Shown here: positions 37,536-49,347 of the stretch, in pieces
How positions within the stretch are numbered: the first letter of the stretch is position 1
How the letters are laid out: every line of letters starts with the position of its first letter
From: Metallyticus violacea
Taxonomy: Eukaryota > Arthropoda > Insecta > Mantodea > Metallyticidae
DNA length: 64,000 nt
Direction of reading: 5' to 3'
Assembly (NCBI GenBank): GCA_030762175.1
Contig: JAUJEO010000019.1
Span: 2,982,001 to 3,046,000, forward strand
Made by a program: the position numbers and the translations under genes
The notes under the pieces: model-generated
The model's database searches: none
Seen by the model: the letters and a program-made list of their open reading frames with translations, nothing else
What the model was told of the DNA's origin: nothing

Positions 37536-40218
37536 GATTCTAACGAGGTTTCCAAACTTCGAAAAAAATTTTTTTTCTTTTCGAGATTCTTTGCGCATAA
37601 TATGCTTTTCTGAGGCTATCAAACCAGTATAATGAAAGAGAACCAGTTAGCTCAAATAAGAACGGAAAAAAGTGATTCTAACGAAGTTTCCAAACTTCAA
37701 AAAAAATTTTTTTTCTTTTCGAGATTCTTTGCGCATAAAATGCTTCTCTGAGGCTATCAAACTAGTATAATGAAAGAGAACCAGTTATCTCAAACAAGAA
37801 CGGAAAAAAAGTGATTTAAACGAAGTTTCCAAACTTCGAAAAAACTTTTTCTTCTTTTCGAGATTCTTTGCGCATAATATGCTTTTCTGAGGCTATCAAA
37901 CTAGTATAATGAAAGAGAACCAGTTATCTCAAATAAGAACGGAAAAAAGTGATTCAAACGACGTTTCCAAACTTCGAAAAAAATTTTTTTTCAATTCGAG
38001 ATTCTTTGCGCATAATATGCTTTACTGAGGCTATCAAACTAGTATAATGAAAGAGAACCAGTTATCTCAAATAAGAACGGAAAAAAATGATTGAAACGAC
38101 GTTTCCAAACTTCGAAAAAAATTTTTTTTCTTTTCGAGATTCTTTGCGCATAATATGCTTTACTGAGGCTATCAAACTAGTATAATGAAAGAGAACCAGT
38201 TATCTCAAATAAGAATGGAAAAAAAGTGATTCTAAGGAAGTTTCCAAACTTCGAAAAAAATTTTTTTCATTTCGAGATTCTTTGCGCATAATATGCTTTT
38301 CTGAGGCTATCAAACTACTATAATGAAAGAGAACCAGTTATCTCAAATAAGAACGGAAAAAAGTGATTCAAACGACGTTTCCAAACTTCGAAAAGAATTT
38401 TTTTTCTTTTCGAGATTCTTTGCGCATAATATGCTTTACTGTGGCTATCAAAAAATTTTTTTCTTTTCGAGATTCTTTGCGCATAATATGCTCTTCTGAG
38501 GCTATCAAACTAGTATAATGAAAGAGAACCAGTTATCTCAAATAAGAACGAAAAAAAGTGATTCTAACGAAGTTTCCAAACTTCGAAAAAAATTTTTTTT
38601 CTTTTCGAGATTCTTTGAGCATAATATGCTTTACTGAGGCTATCAAACTAGCATAATGAAAGAGAACCAGTTATCTCAAATAAGAACGGAAAAAAAGTGA
38701 TTCTAACGAAGTTTCCAAACTTCGAAAAAAATTTTTTTTATTTTCGAGATTCTTTGCGCATAATATGCTTTTCTGAGGCTATCAAACCAGTATAATGAAA
38801 GAGAACCAGTTAGCTCAAATAAGAACGGAAAAAAAGTGATTCTAACGAAGTTTCCAAACTTCAAAAAAATTTTTTTTCTTTTCGAGATTCTTTGCGCATA
38901 AAATGCTTCTCTGAGGATATCAAACTAGTATAATGAAAGAGAACCAGTTATCTCAAACAAGAACGGAAAAAAAGTGATTTAAACGAAGTTTCCAAACTTC
39001 GAAAAAAATTTTTCTTCTTTTCGAGATTCTTTGCGCATAATATGCTTTTCTGAGTCTATCAAACTAGTATAATGAAAGAGAACCAGTTATCTCAAATAAG
39101 AACGGAAAAAAGTGATTCAAAGGACGTTTCCAAACTTAGAAAAATTTTTTTTTTCTTTTCGAGATTTTTCGCGCATAATATGCTTTACTGAGGCTATCAA
39201 ACTAGTATAATGAAAGAGAACCAGTTATCTCAAACAAGAACGGAAAAAAAGTGATTCTAACGAAGTTTCCAAACTTCGAAAAAAATTTTTTTTCTTTTCG
39301 AGATTCTTTGCGAATAATATGCTTTTCTGAGGCTATCAAACTGTATAATGAAAGAGAACTAGTTATCTCAAATAAGAACAGAAAAAAGTGATTCTAACGA
39401 CGTTTCCAAACTTCGAAAAAAAATTTTTTTCTTTTAGAGATTCTTTGCGCATAATATGCTTTTCTGAGGCTATCAAACTACTATAATGAAAGAGAACCAG
39501 TTTTCTCAAATAAGAACGGAAAAAAGTGATTTAAACGACGTTTCCAAACTTCGAAAAAATTTTTTTTCTTTTCGAGATTCTTTGCGCATAATATGCTTTA
39601 CTGAGACTATCAAAATAGTATAATGAAAGAGAACCAGTTATCTCAAATAAGAACGGAAAAAGTGATTCAAACGACGTTTCCAAACTTCGAAAAAAAATTT
39701 TTTTCTTTTCGAGATTCTTTGCGCATAATATGCTTTACTGAGGCTATCAAACTAGTATAATGAAAGAGAACCAGTTATCTCAAATAAGAACGGAAAAAAA
39801 GTGATACAAACGAAGTTTCCAAACTTCAAAAAAAATTTTTTTTCTTTTCCACATTCTTTGCGCATAATATGCTTTCCTGAGGCTATCAAACTAGTATAAT
39901 GAAAGAGAACCAGTTATCTCAAACAAGAACGGAAAAAAAGTGATTTTAAAGAAGTTTACAAACATCGAAAAAAAAATTTCTTCTTTTCGAGATTCTTTGC
40001 GCATAATATGCTTTTCTGGGGCTATCAAACTAGTATAATGAAAGAGAACCAGTTATCTCAAATAAGAACGGAAAAAAAGTGATTCTAACGAAGTTTCCAA
40101 ACTTCAAAAAAAATTTTTTTTCTTTTCCACATTCTTTGCGCATAATATGCTTTTCTGAGGCTATCAAACTACTATAATGATAGAGAACCAGTTATCTCAA
40201 ATAAGAACGGAAAAAAGT
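37536..40218. repeat. Super-unit C, about 2.68 kb, internally deleted
   Basis: Its first 0.45 kb equals the start of super-unit A (29.03-29.48 kb, offset about 8,487 bp) and the rest equals the end of A (35.3-37.53 kb, offset 2,683 bp). About 5.8 kb, equal to 42 monomers, is missing at a junction near 37.93-37.98 kb inside sequence shared by both sides. It carries truncated monomer 7 and repeats CAATTCGAGATTC (37,992) and AAAAATGATTGAAACG. Confidence 0.86.
38447..38503. repeat. Truncated 57-bp monomer, copy 7
   Basis: Same breakpoint; only 2,683 bp after copy 6 (19 full monomers). The short interval results from the internal deletion in the middle super-unit. Confidence 0.95.
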
Positions 40219-43200
40219 GATTCTAACGAGGTTTCCAAACTTCGAAAAAAATTTTTTTTCTTTTCGAGATTCTTTGCGCATAATATGCTTTTCTGAGGCT
40301 ATCAAACCAGTATAATGAAAGAGAACCAGTTAGCTCAAATAAGAACGGAAAAAAGTGATTCTAACGAAGTTTCCAAACTTCAAAAAAAATTTTTTTTCTT
40401 TTCGAGATTCTTTGCGCATAAAATGCTTCTCTGAGGCTATCAAACTAGTATAATGAAAGAGAACCAGTTATCTCAAACAAGAACGGAAAAAAAGTGATTT
40501 AAACGAAGTTTCCAAACTTCGAAAAAACTTTTTCTTCTTTTCGAGATTCTTTGCGCATAATATGCTTTTCTGAGGCTATCAAACTAGTATAATGAAAGAG
40601 AACCAGTTATCTCAAATAAGAACGGAAAAAAGTGATTCAAACGACGTTTCCAAACTTCGAAAAAATTTTTTTTTATCTTTTCGAGATTCTTTGCGCATAA
40701 TATGCTTTTCTGAGGCTATCAAACTGTATAATGAAAGAGAACTAGTTATCTCAAATAAGATCGGGAAAAAGTGATTCTAACGACGTTTCCAAACTTCGAA
40801 AAAAATTTTTTTCTTTTCGAGATTCTTTGCGCATAATATGCTTTTCTGAGGCTATCAAACTACTATAATGAAAGAGAACCAGTTATCTCAAATAAGAACG
40901 GAAAAAAGTGATTTAAACGACGTTTCCAAACTTCGAAAAAATTTTTTTTCTTTTCGAGATTCTTTGCGCATAATATGCTTTACTGAGGCTATCAAACTAG
41001 TATAATGAAAGAGAACCAGTTATCTCAAATAAGAACGGAAAAAAGTGATTCAAACGACGTTTCCAAACTTCGAAAAAAAATTTTTTTCTTTTCGAGATTC
41101 TTTGCGCATAATATGCTTTACTGAGGCTATTAAACTAGTATAATGAAAGAGAACCAGTTATCTCAAATAAGAACGGAAAAAAGTGATTTAAACGACGTTT
41201 CCAAACTTCGAAAAAAATTTTTTTCTTTTCGAGATTCTTTGCGCTTAATATGCTTTACTGAGGCTATCAAACTAGTATAATGAAAGAGAACCAGTTATCT
41301 CAAATAAGAACGGAAAAAAGTGATTCAAACGACGTTTCCAAACTTCGAAAAAATTTTTTTTTCTTTTCGAGATTCTTTGCGCATAATATGCTTTACTGAG
41401 GCTATCAAACTAGTATAGTGAAAGAGAACCAGTTATCTCAAATAAGAACGGAAAAAAGTGATTCAAACGACGTTTCCAAACTTCGAAAAAAATTTTTTTC
41501 TTTTCGAGATTCTTTGCGCATTATATGCTTTACTGAGGCTATCAAACTAGTATAATGAAAGAGAACCAGTTATCTCAAATAAGAACGGAAAAAAAGTGAT
41601 TCTAAGGAAGTTTCCAAACTTCGAAAAAAAATTTTTTTCATTTCGAGATTCTTTGCGCATAATATGCTTCTCTGAGGCTATCAAACTACTATAATGAAAG
41701 AGAACCAGTTATCTCAAATAAGAACGGAAAAAAGTGATTCAAACGACGTTTCCAAACTTCGAAAAAAATTTTTTTTCTTTTCGAGATTCTTTGCGCATAA
41801 TATGCTTTTCTGAGGCTATCAAACCAGTATAATGAAAGAGAACCAGTTAGCTCAAATAAGAACGGAAAAAAAGTGATTCTAACGAAGTTTCCAAACTTCA
41901 AAAAAAATTTTTTTTCTTTTCGAGATTCTTTGCGCATAAAATGCTTCTCTGAGGCTATCAAACTAGTATAATGAAAGAGAACCAGTTAAATCAAATAAGA
42001 ACGGAAAAAAGTGATTCAAACGACGTTTTCAAACTTGGAAAAAATTTTTTTTTCTTTTCGAGATTCTTTGCGCATAATATGCTTTACTGATGCTATCAAA
42101 TTAGTATAATGAAAGAGAACCAGTTATCTCAAATAAGAACGGAAAAAAAGTGATACAAACGAAGTTTCCAAACTTCAAAAAAAATTTTTTTTCTTTTCCA
42201 CATTCTTTGCGCATAATATGCTTTTCTGAGGCTATCAAACTAGTATAATGAAAGAGAACCAGTTATCTCAAACAAGAACGGAAAAAAAGTGATTTTAAAG
42301 AAGTTTACAAACATCGAAAAAAAAATTTCTTCTTTTCGAGATTCTTTGCGCATAATATGCTTTTCTGGGGCTATCAAACTAGTATAATGAAAGAGAACCA
42401 GTTATCTCAAATAAGAACGGAAAAAAAGTGATTCTAACGAAGTTTCCAAACTTCAAAAAAATTTTTTTTCTTTTCCACATTCTTTGCGCATAATATGCTT
42501 TTCTGAGGCTATCAAACTACTATAATGAAAGAGAACCAGTTTACTCAAATAAGAACGGAAAAAAGTAACACAAACGACGTTTCCAAACTTCGAAAAAATT
42601 TTTTTTTCTTTTCGAGATTCTTTGCGCATAATATGCTTTACTGAGGCTATCAAACTAGTATAATGAAAGAGAACCAGTTATCTCAAATAAGAACGGAAAA
42701 AAAGTGATTCTAACGAAGTTTCCAAACTTCGAAAAAATTTTTTTTCTGTTCGAGATTCTTTGCGCTTAATATGCTTTTCTGAGGCTATCAAACCAGTATA
42801 ATGAAAGAGAACCAGTTAGCTCAAATAAGAACGGAAAAAAAGTGATTCTAACGAAGTTTCCAAACTTCGAAAAAAATTTTTTTTCTTTTCCAGATTCTTT
42901 GCGCATAATATGCTTTACTGATGCTATCAAACTAGTATAATGAAAGAGAACCAGTTATCTCAAATTAGAACGGAAAAAAAGTGATTCTCAGGAAGTTTCC
43001 AAACTTCGAAAAAATTTTTTTTTTATTTCGAAATTCTTTGCGCATAATATGCTTTTCTGAGGCTATCAAACTAGTATAATGAAAGATAACCAGTTATCTC
43101 AAATAAGAACGAAAAAAAAGTGATTCTAAAGAAGTTTCCTAACTTCAAAAAAAAAATTTTTTCTTTTCGAGATTCTTTGCGCTTAATATGCTTTTCTGAG

Positions 43201-46200
43201 GCTATCAAACTAGTATAATGAAAGAGAACCAGTTATCTCAAATAAGAACGGAAAAAAAGTGATTCTAACGAGGTTTCCAAACTTCGAAAAAAATTTTTTT
43301 TCTTTTCGAGATTCTTTGCGCATAATATGCTTTTCTGAGGCTATCAAACCAGTATAATGAAAGAGAACCAGTTAGCTCAAATAAGAACGGAAAAAAGTGA
43401 TTCTAACGAAGTTTCCAAACTTCAAAAAAAATTTTTTTTCTTTTCGAGATTCTTTGCGCATAAAATGCTTCTCTGAGGCTATCAAACTAGTATAATGAAA
43501 GAGAACCAGTAATCTCAAACAAGAACGGAAAAAAGTGATTCAAACGACGTTTCCAAACTTCGAAAAAATTTTTTTTTATCTTTTCGAGATTCTTTGCGCA
43601 TAATATGCTTTTCTGAGGCTATCAAACTGTATAATGAAAGAGAACTAGTTATCTCAAATAAGATCGGGAAAAAGTGATTCTAACGACGTTTCCAAACTTC
43701 GAAAAAAATTTTTTTCTTTTCGAGATTCTTTGCGCATAATATGCTTTTCTGAGGCTATCAAACTACTATAATGAAAGAGAACCAGTTATCTCAAATAAGA
43801 ACGGAAAAAAGTGATTTAAACGACGTTTCCAAACTTCGAAAAAATTTTTTTTCTTTTCGAGATTCTTTGCGCATAATATGCTTTACTGAGGCTATCAAAC
43901 TAGTATAATGAAAGAGAACCAGTTATCTCAAATAAGAACGGAAAAAAGTGATTCAAACGACGTTTCCAAACTTCGAAAAAAAATTTTTTTCTTTTCGAGA
44001 TTCTTTGCGCATAATATGCTTTACTGAGGCTATTAAACTAGTATAATGAAAGAGAACCAGTTATCTCAAATAAGAACGGAAAAAAGTGATTTAAACGACG
44101 TTTCCAAACTTCGAAAAAAATTTTTTTCTTTTCGAGATTCTTTGCGCTTAATATGCTTTACTGAGGCTATCAAACTAGTATAATGAAAGAGAACCAGTTA
44201 TCTCAAATAAGAACGGAAAAAAGTGATTCAAACGACGTTTCCAAACTTCGAAAAAAATTTTTTTTCTTTTCGAGATTCTTTGCGCATAATATGCTTTACT
44301 GAGGCTATCAAACTAGTATAGTGAAAGAGAACCAGTTATCTCAAATAAGAACGGAAAAAAGTGATTCAAACGACGTTTCCAAACTTCGAAAAAAATTTTT
44401 TTCTTTTCGAGATTCTTTGCGCATAATATGCTTTACTGAGGCTATCAAACTAGTATAATGAAAGAGAACCATTTATCTGAAATAAGAACGGAAAAAAGTG
44501 ATTGAAACGACGTTTCCAAACTTCGAAAAAATTTTTTTTCTTTTCGAGATTCTTTGCGCATAATATGCTTTACTGAGGCTATCAAACTAGTATAATGAAA
44601 GAGAACCAGTTATCTCAAATAAGAACGGAAAAAAAGTGATTCTAAGGAAGTTTCCAAACTTCGAAAAAAAATTTTTTTCATTTCGAATTTCTTTGCGCAT
44701 AATATGCTTCTCTGAGGCTATCAAACTACTATAATGAAAGAGAACCAGTTATCTCAAATAAGAACGGAAAAAAGTGATTCAAACGACGTTTCCAAACTTC
44801 GAAAAAAATTTTTTTTCTTTTCGAGATTCTTTGCGCATAATATGCTTTACTGAGGCTATCAAAGTAGTATAATGAAAGAGAACCAGTTATCTGAAATATG
44901 AACGGAAAAAAAGTGATTCAAACGAAGTTTCCAAACTTCGAAAAAAAATTTTTTTCTTTTCGAGATTCTTTGCGCATAATATGCTCTTCTGAGGCTATCA
45001 AACTAGTATAATGAAAGAGAACCAGTTATCTCAAATAAGAACGGAAAAAAAGTGATTCTAACGAAGTTTCCAAACTTCGAAAAAAATTTTTTTTCTTTTC
45101 GAGATTTTTTGCGCATAATATGCTTTTCTGAGGCTATCAAACCAGTATAATGAAAGAGAACCAGTTAGCTCAAATAAGAACGGAAAAAAAGTGATTCTAA
45201 CGAAGTTTCCAAACTTCAAAAAAAATTTTTTTTCTTTTCGAGATTCTTTGCGCATAAAATGCTTCTCTGAGGCTATCAAACTAGTATAATGAAAGAGAAC
45301 CAGTTATCTCAAACAAGAACGGAAAAAAAGTGATTTAAACGAAGTTTCCAAACTTCGAAAAAAATTTTTCTTCTTTTCGAGATTCTTTGCGCATAATATG
45401 CTTTTCTGAGTCTATCAAACTAGTATAATGAAAGAGAACCAGTTATCTCAAATAAGAACGGAAAAAAGTGATTGAAACGACGTTTCCAAACTTCGAAAAA
45501 ATTTTTTTTTCTTTTCGAGATTCTTTGCGAATAAAATGCTTTACTGAGGCTATCAAACTAGTATAATGAAAGAGAACCAGTTATCTCAAATAAGAATGGA
45601 AAAAAGTGATTCTAACGAAGTTTCCAAACTTCGAAAAAAATTTTTTTTCTTTTCGAGATTCTTTGCGCATAATATGCTTTACTGATGCTATCAAACTAGT
45701 ATAATGAAAGAGAACCAGTTATCTCAAATTAGAACGGAAAAAAAGTGATTCTCAGGAAGTTTCCAAACTTCGAAAAAAATTTTTTTTTATTTCGAAATTC
45801 TTTGCGCATAATATGCTTTTCTGAGGCTATCAAACTAGTATAATGAAAGAGAACCAGTTATCTCAAATAAGAACGAAAAAAAAGTGATTCAAAAGAAGTT
45901 TCCTAACTTCAAAAAAAAAATTTTTTCTTTTCGAGATTCTTTGCGCTTAATATGCTTTTCTGAGGCTATCAAACTAGTATAATGAAAGAGAACTAGTTAT
46001 CTCAAATAAGAACGGAAAAAAGTGATTCTAACGACGTTTCCAAACTTCGAAAAAAATTTTTTTTCATTTCGAGATTCTTTGCGCATAATATGCTTTACTG
46101 AGGCTATCAAACTAGTATAATGAAAGAGAACTAGTTATCTCAAATAAGAACGGAAAAAAGTGATTCAAACGACGTTTCCAAACTTCGAAAAAAAATTTTT

Positions 46201-48567
46201 TTCTTTTCGAGATTCTTTGCGCATAATATGCTTTACTGAGGCTATCAAACTAGTATAATGAAAGAGAACCAGTTATCTCAAATAAGAACGGAAAAAAGTG
46301 ATTCAAACGACGTTTCCAAACTTCGAAAAAATTTTTTTTTCAATTCGAGATTCTTTGCGCATAATATGCTTTACTGAGGCTATCAAACTAGTATAATGAA
46401 AGAGAACCAGTTATCTCAAATAAGAACGGAAAAAAATGATTGAAACGACGTTTCCAAACTTCGAAAAAAATTTTTTTTCTTTTCGAGATTCTTTGCGCAT
46501 AATATGCTTTACTGAGGCTATCAAACTAGTATAATGAAAGAGAACCAGTTATCTCAAATAAGAATGGAAAAAAAGTGATTCTAAGGAAGTTTCCAAACTT
46601 CGAAAAAAATTTTTTTCATTTCGAGATTCTTTGCGCATAATATGCTTTTCTGAGGCTATCAAACTACTATAATGAAAGAGAACCAGTTATCTCAAATAAG
46701 AACGGAAAAAAGTGATTCAAACGACGTTTCCAAACTTCGAAAAGAATTTTTTTTCTTTTCGAGATTCTTTGCGCATAATATGCTTTACTGTGGCTATCAA
46801 AAAATTTTTTTCTTTTCGAGATTCTTTGCGCATAATATGCTCTTCTGAGGCTATCAAACTAGTATAATGAAAGAGAACCAGTTATCTCAAATAAGAACGA
46901 AAAAAAGTGATTCTAACGAAGTTTCCAAACTTCGAAAAAAATTTTTTTTCTTTTCGAGATTCTTTGAGCATAATATGCTTTACTGAGGCTATCAAACTAG
47001 CATAATGAAAGAGAACCAGTTATCTCAAATAAGAACGGAAAAAAAGTGATTCTAACGAAGTTTCCAAACTTCGAAAAAAATTTTTTTTATTTTCGAGATT
47101 CTTTGCGCATAATATGCTTTTCTGAGGCTATCAAACCAGTATAATGAAAGAGAACCAGTTAGCTCAAATAAGAACGGAAAAAAAGTGATTCTAACGAAGT
47201 TTCCAAACTTCAAAAAAATTTTTTTTCTTTTCGAGATTCTTTGCGCATAAAATGCTTCTCTGAGGATATCAAACTAGTATAATGAAAGAGAACCAGTTAT
47301 CTCAAACAAGAACGGAAAAAAAGTGATTTAAACGAAGTTTCCAAACTTCGAAAAAAATTTTTCTTCTTTTCGAGATTCTTTGCGCATAATATGCTTTTCT
47401 GAGTCTATCAAACTAGTATAATGAAAGAGAACCAGTTATCTCAAATAAGAACGGAAAAAAGTGATTCAAAGGACGTTTCCAAACTTCGAAAAATTTTTTT
47501 TTTCTTTTCGAGATTTTTCGCGCATAATATGCTTTACTGAGGCTATCAAACTAGTATAATGAAAGAGAACCAGTTATCTCAAACAAGAACGGAAAAAAAG
47601 TGATTCTAACGAAGTTTCCAAACTTCGAAAAAAATTTTTTTTCTTTTCGAGATTCTTTGCGAATAATATGCTTTTCTGAGGCTATCAAACTGTATAATGA
47701 AAGAGAACTAGTTATCTCAAATAAGAACAGAAAAAAGTGATTCTAACGACGTTTCCAAACTTCGAAAAAAAATTTTTTTCTTTTAGAGATTCTTTGCGCA
47801 TAATATGCTTTTCTGAGGCTATCAAACTACTATAATGAAAGAGAACCAGTTTTCTCAAATAAGAACGGAAAAAAGTGATTTAAACGACGTTTCCAAACTT
47901 CGAAAAAATTTTTTTTCTTTTCGAGATTCTTTGCGCATAATATGCTTTACTGAGACTATCAAAATAGTATAATGAAAGAGAACCAGTTATCTCAAATAAG
48001 AACGGAAAAAGTGATTCAAACGACGTTTCCAAACTTCGAAAAAAAATTTTTTTCTTTTCGAGATTCTTTGCGCATAATATGCTTTACTGAGGCTATCAAA
48101 CTAGTATAATGAAAGAGAACCAGTTATCTCAAATAAGAACGGAAAAAAAGTGATACAAACGAAGTTTCCAAACTTCAAAAAAAATTTTTTTTCTTTTCCA
48201 CATTCTTTGCGCATAATATGCTTTCCTGAGGCTATCAAACTAGTATAATGAAAGAGAACCAGTTATCTCAAACAAGAACGGAAAAAAAGTGATTTTAAAG
48301 AAGTTTACAAACATCGAAAAAAAAATTTCTTCTTTTCGAGATTCTTTGCGCATAATATGCTTTTCTGGGGCTATCAAACTAGTATAATGAAAGAGAACCA
48401 GTTATCTCAATTAAGAACGGAAAAAAAGTGATTCTAACGAAGTTTCCAAACTTCAAAAAAAATTTTTTTTCTTTTCCACATTCTTTGCGCATAATATGCT
48501 TTTCTGAGGCTATCAAACTACTATAATGATAGAGAACCAGTTATCTCAAATAAGAACGGAAAAAAGT
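40219..48567. repeat. Super-unit B, about 8.35 kb, one monomer shorter than A
   Basis: Follows A throughout, including the three-monomer deletion (here near 41,750-41,810), the CAGTTAAATC marker (41,983) and truncated monomer 8. One monomer is missing at about 43,510-43,530, where CAGTAATCTCAAACAAG joins the next-but-one monomer; this changes the offset to A from 11,170 to 11,032 bp (138). It ends at 48,568, where GTGACACAAACG replaces the GTGATTCTAACGAGG of A and C. Confidence 0.87.
46796..46852. repeat. Truncated 57-bp monomer, copy 8
   Basis: Same breakpoint; 8,349 bp after copy 7 (60 full monomers) and exactly 11,032 bp after copy 6, the offset shared by the surrounding block. Confidence 0.95.
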
Positions 48568-48793
48568 GACACAAACGACGTTTCCAAACTTCGAAAAAAA
48601 TTTTTTTTCTTTTCGAGATTCTTTGCGCATAATATCCTTTACTGAGGCTATCAAACCAGTATAATGAAAGAGAACCAGTTAGCTCAAATAAGAACGGAAA
48701 AAAAGTGATTCTAACGAAGTTTCGAAACTTCGAAAAAAATTTTTTTTCTTTTCGAGATTCTTTGCGCATAATATGCTTTACTGATGCTATCAA
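48240..48793. repeat. Four-monomer tandem duplication, left copy
   Basis: The monomer order GATTTTAAAG, TCCACATTC, GTGACACAAACG, then an AAG type ending ACTGATGCTATC, repeats after 554 bp (GATTTTAAAG at 48,291 and 48,845). The left copy overlaps the end of super-unit B and carries private changes ATAATATCC (48,630) and AAGTTTCGAAACTTCG (about 48,717). Confidence 0.75.
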
Positions 48794-49347
48794 ACTAGTA
48801 TAATGAAAGAGAACCAGTTATCTCAAACAAGAACGGAAAAAAAGTGATTTTAAAGAAGTTTACAAACATCGAAAAAAAAATTTCTTCTTTTCGAGATTCT
48901 TTGCGCATAATATGCTTTTCTGGGGCTATCAAACTAGTATAATGAAAGAGAACCAGTTATCTCAAATAAGAACGGAAAAAAAGTGATTCTAACGAAGTTT
49001 CCAAACTTCAAAAAAAATTTTTTTTCTTTTCCACATTCTTTGCGCATAATATGCTTTTCTGAGGCTATCAAACTACTATAATGAAAGAGAACCAGTTATC
49101 TGAAATAAGAACGGAAAAAAGTGACACAAACGACGTTTCCAAACTTCGAAAAAATTTTTTTTTCTTTTCGAGATTCTTTGCGCATAATATGCTTTACTGA
49201 GGCTATCAAACTAGTATAATGAAAGAGAACCAGTTATCTCAAATAAGAACGGAAAAAAAGTGATTCTAACGAAGTTTCCAAACTTCGAAAAAATTTTTTT
49301 TCTTTTCGAGATTCTTTGCGCATAATATGCTTTTCTGAGGCTATCAA
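48794..49347. repeat. Four-monomer tandem duplication, right copy
   Basis: Second run of the same monomers as 48.24-48.79 kb, continuing into AAACCAGTATAATG and AAATAGAACC monomers in the order known from 3.3-3.7 kb. Confidence 0.72.

Noticed and set aside
29030..48567. Large near-identical blocks as pure assembly duplication
   Set aside because: Kept as real for now because copies A, B and C differ by private mutations and by clean one-monomer, three-monomer and 42-monomer changes; raw long reads are needed for proof.
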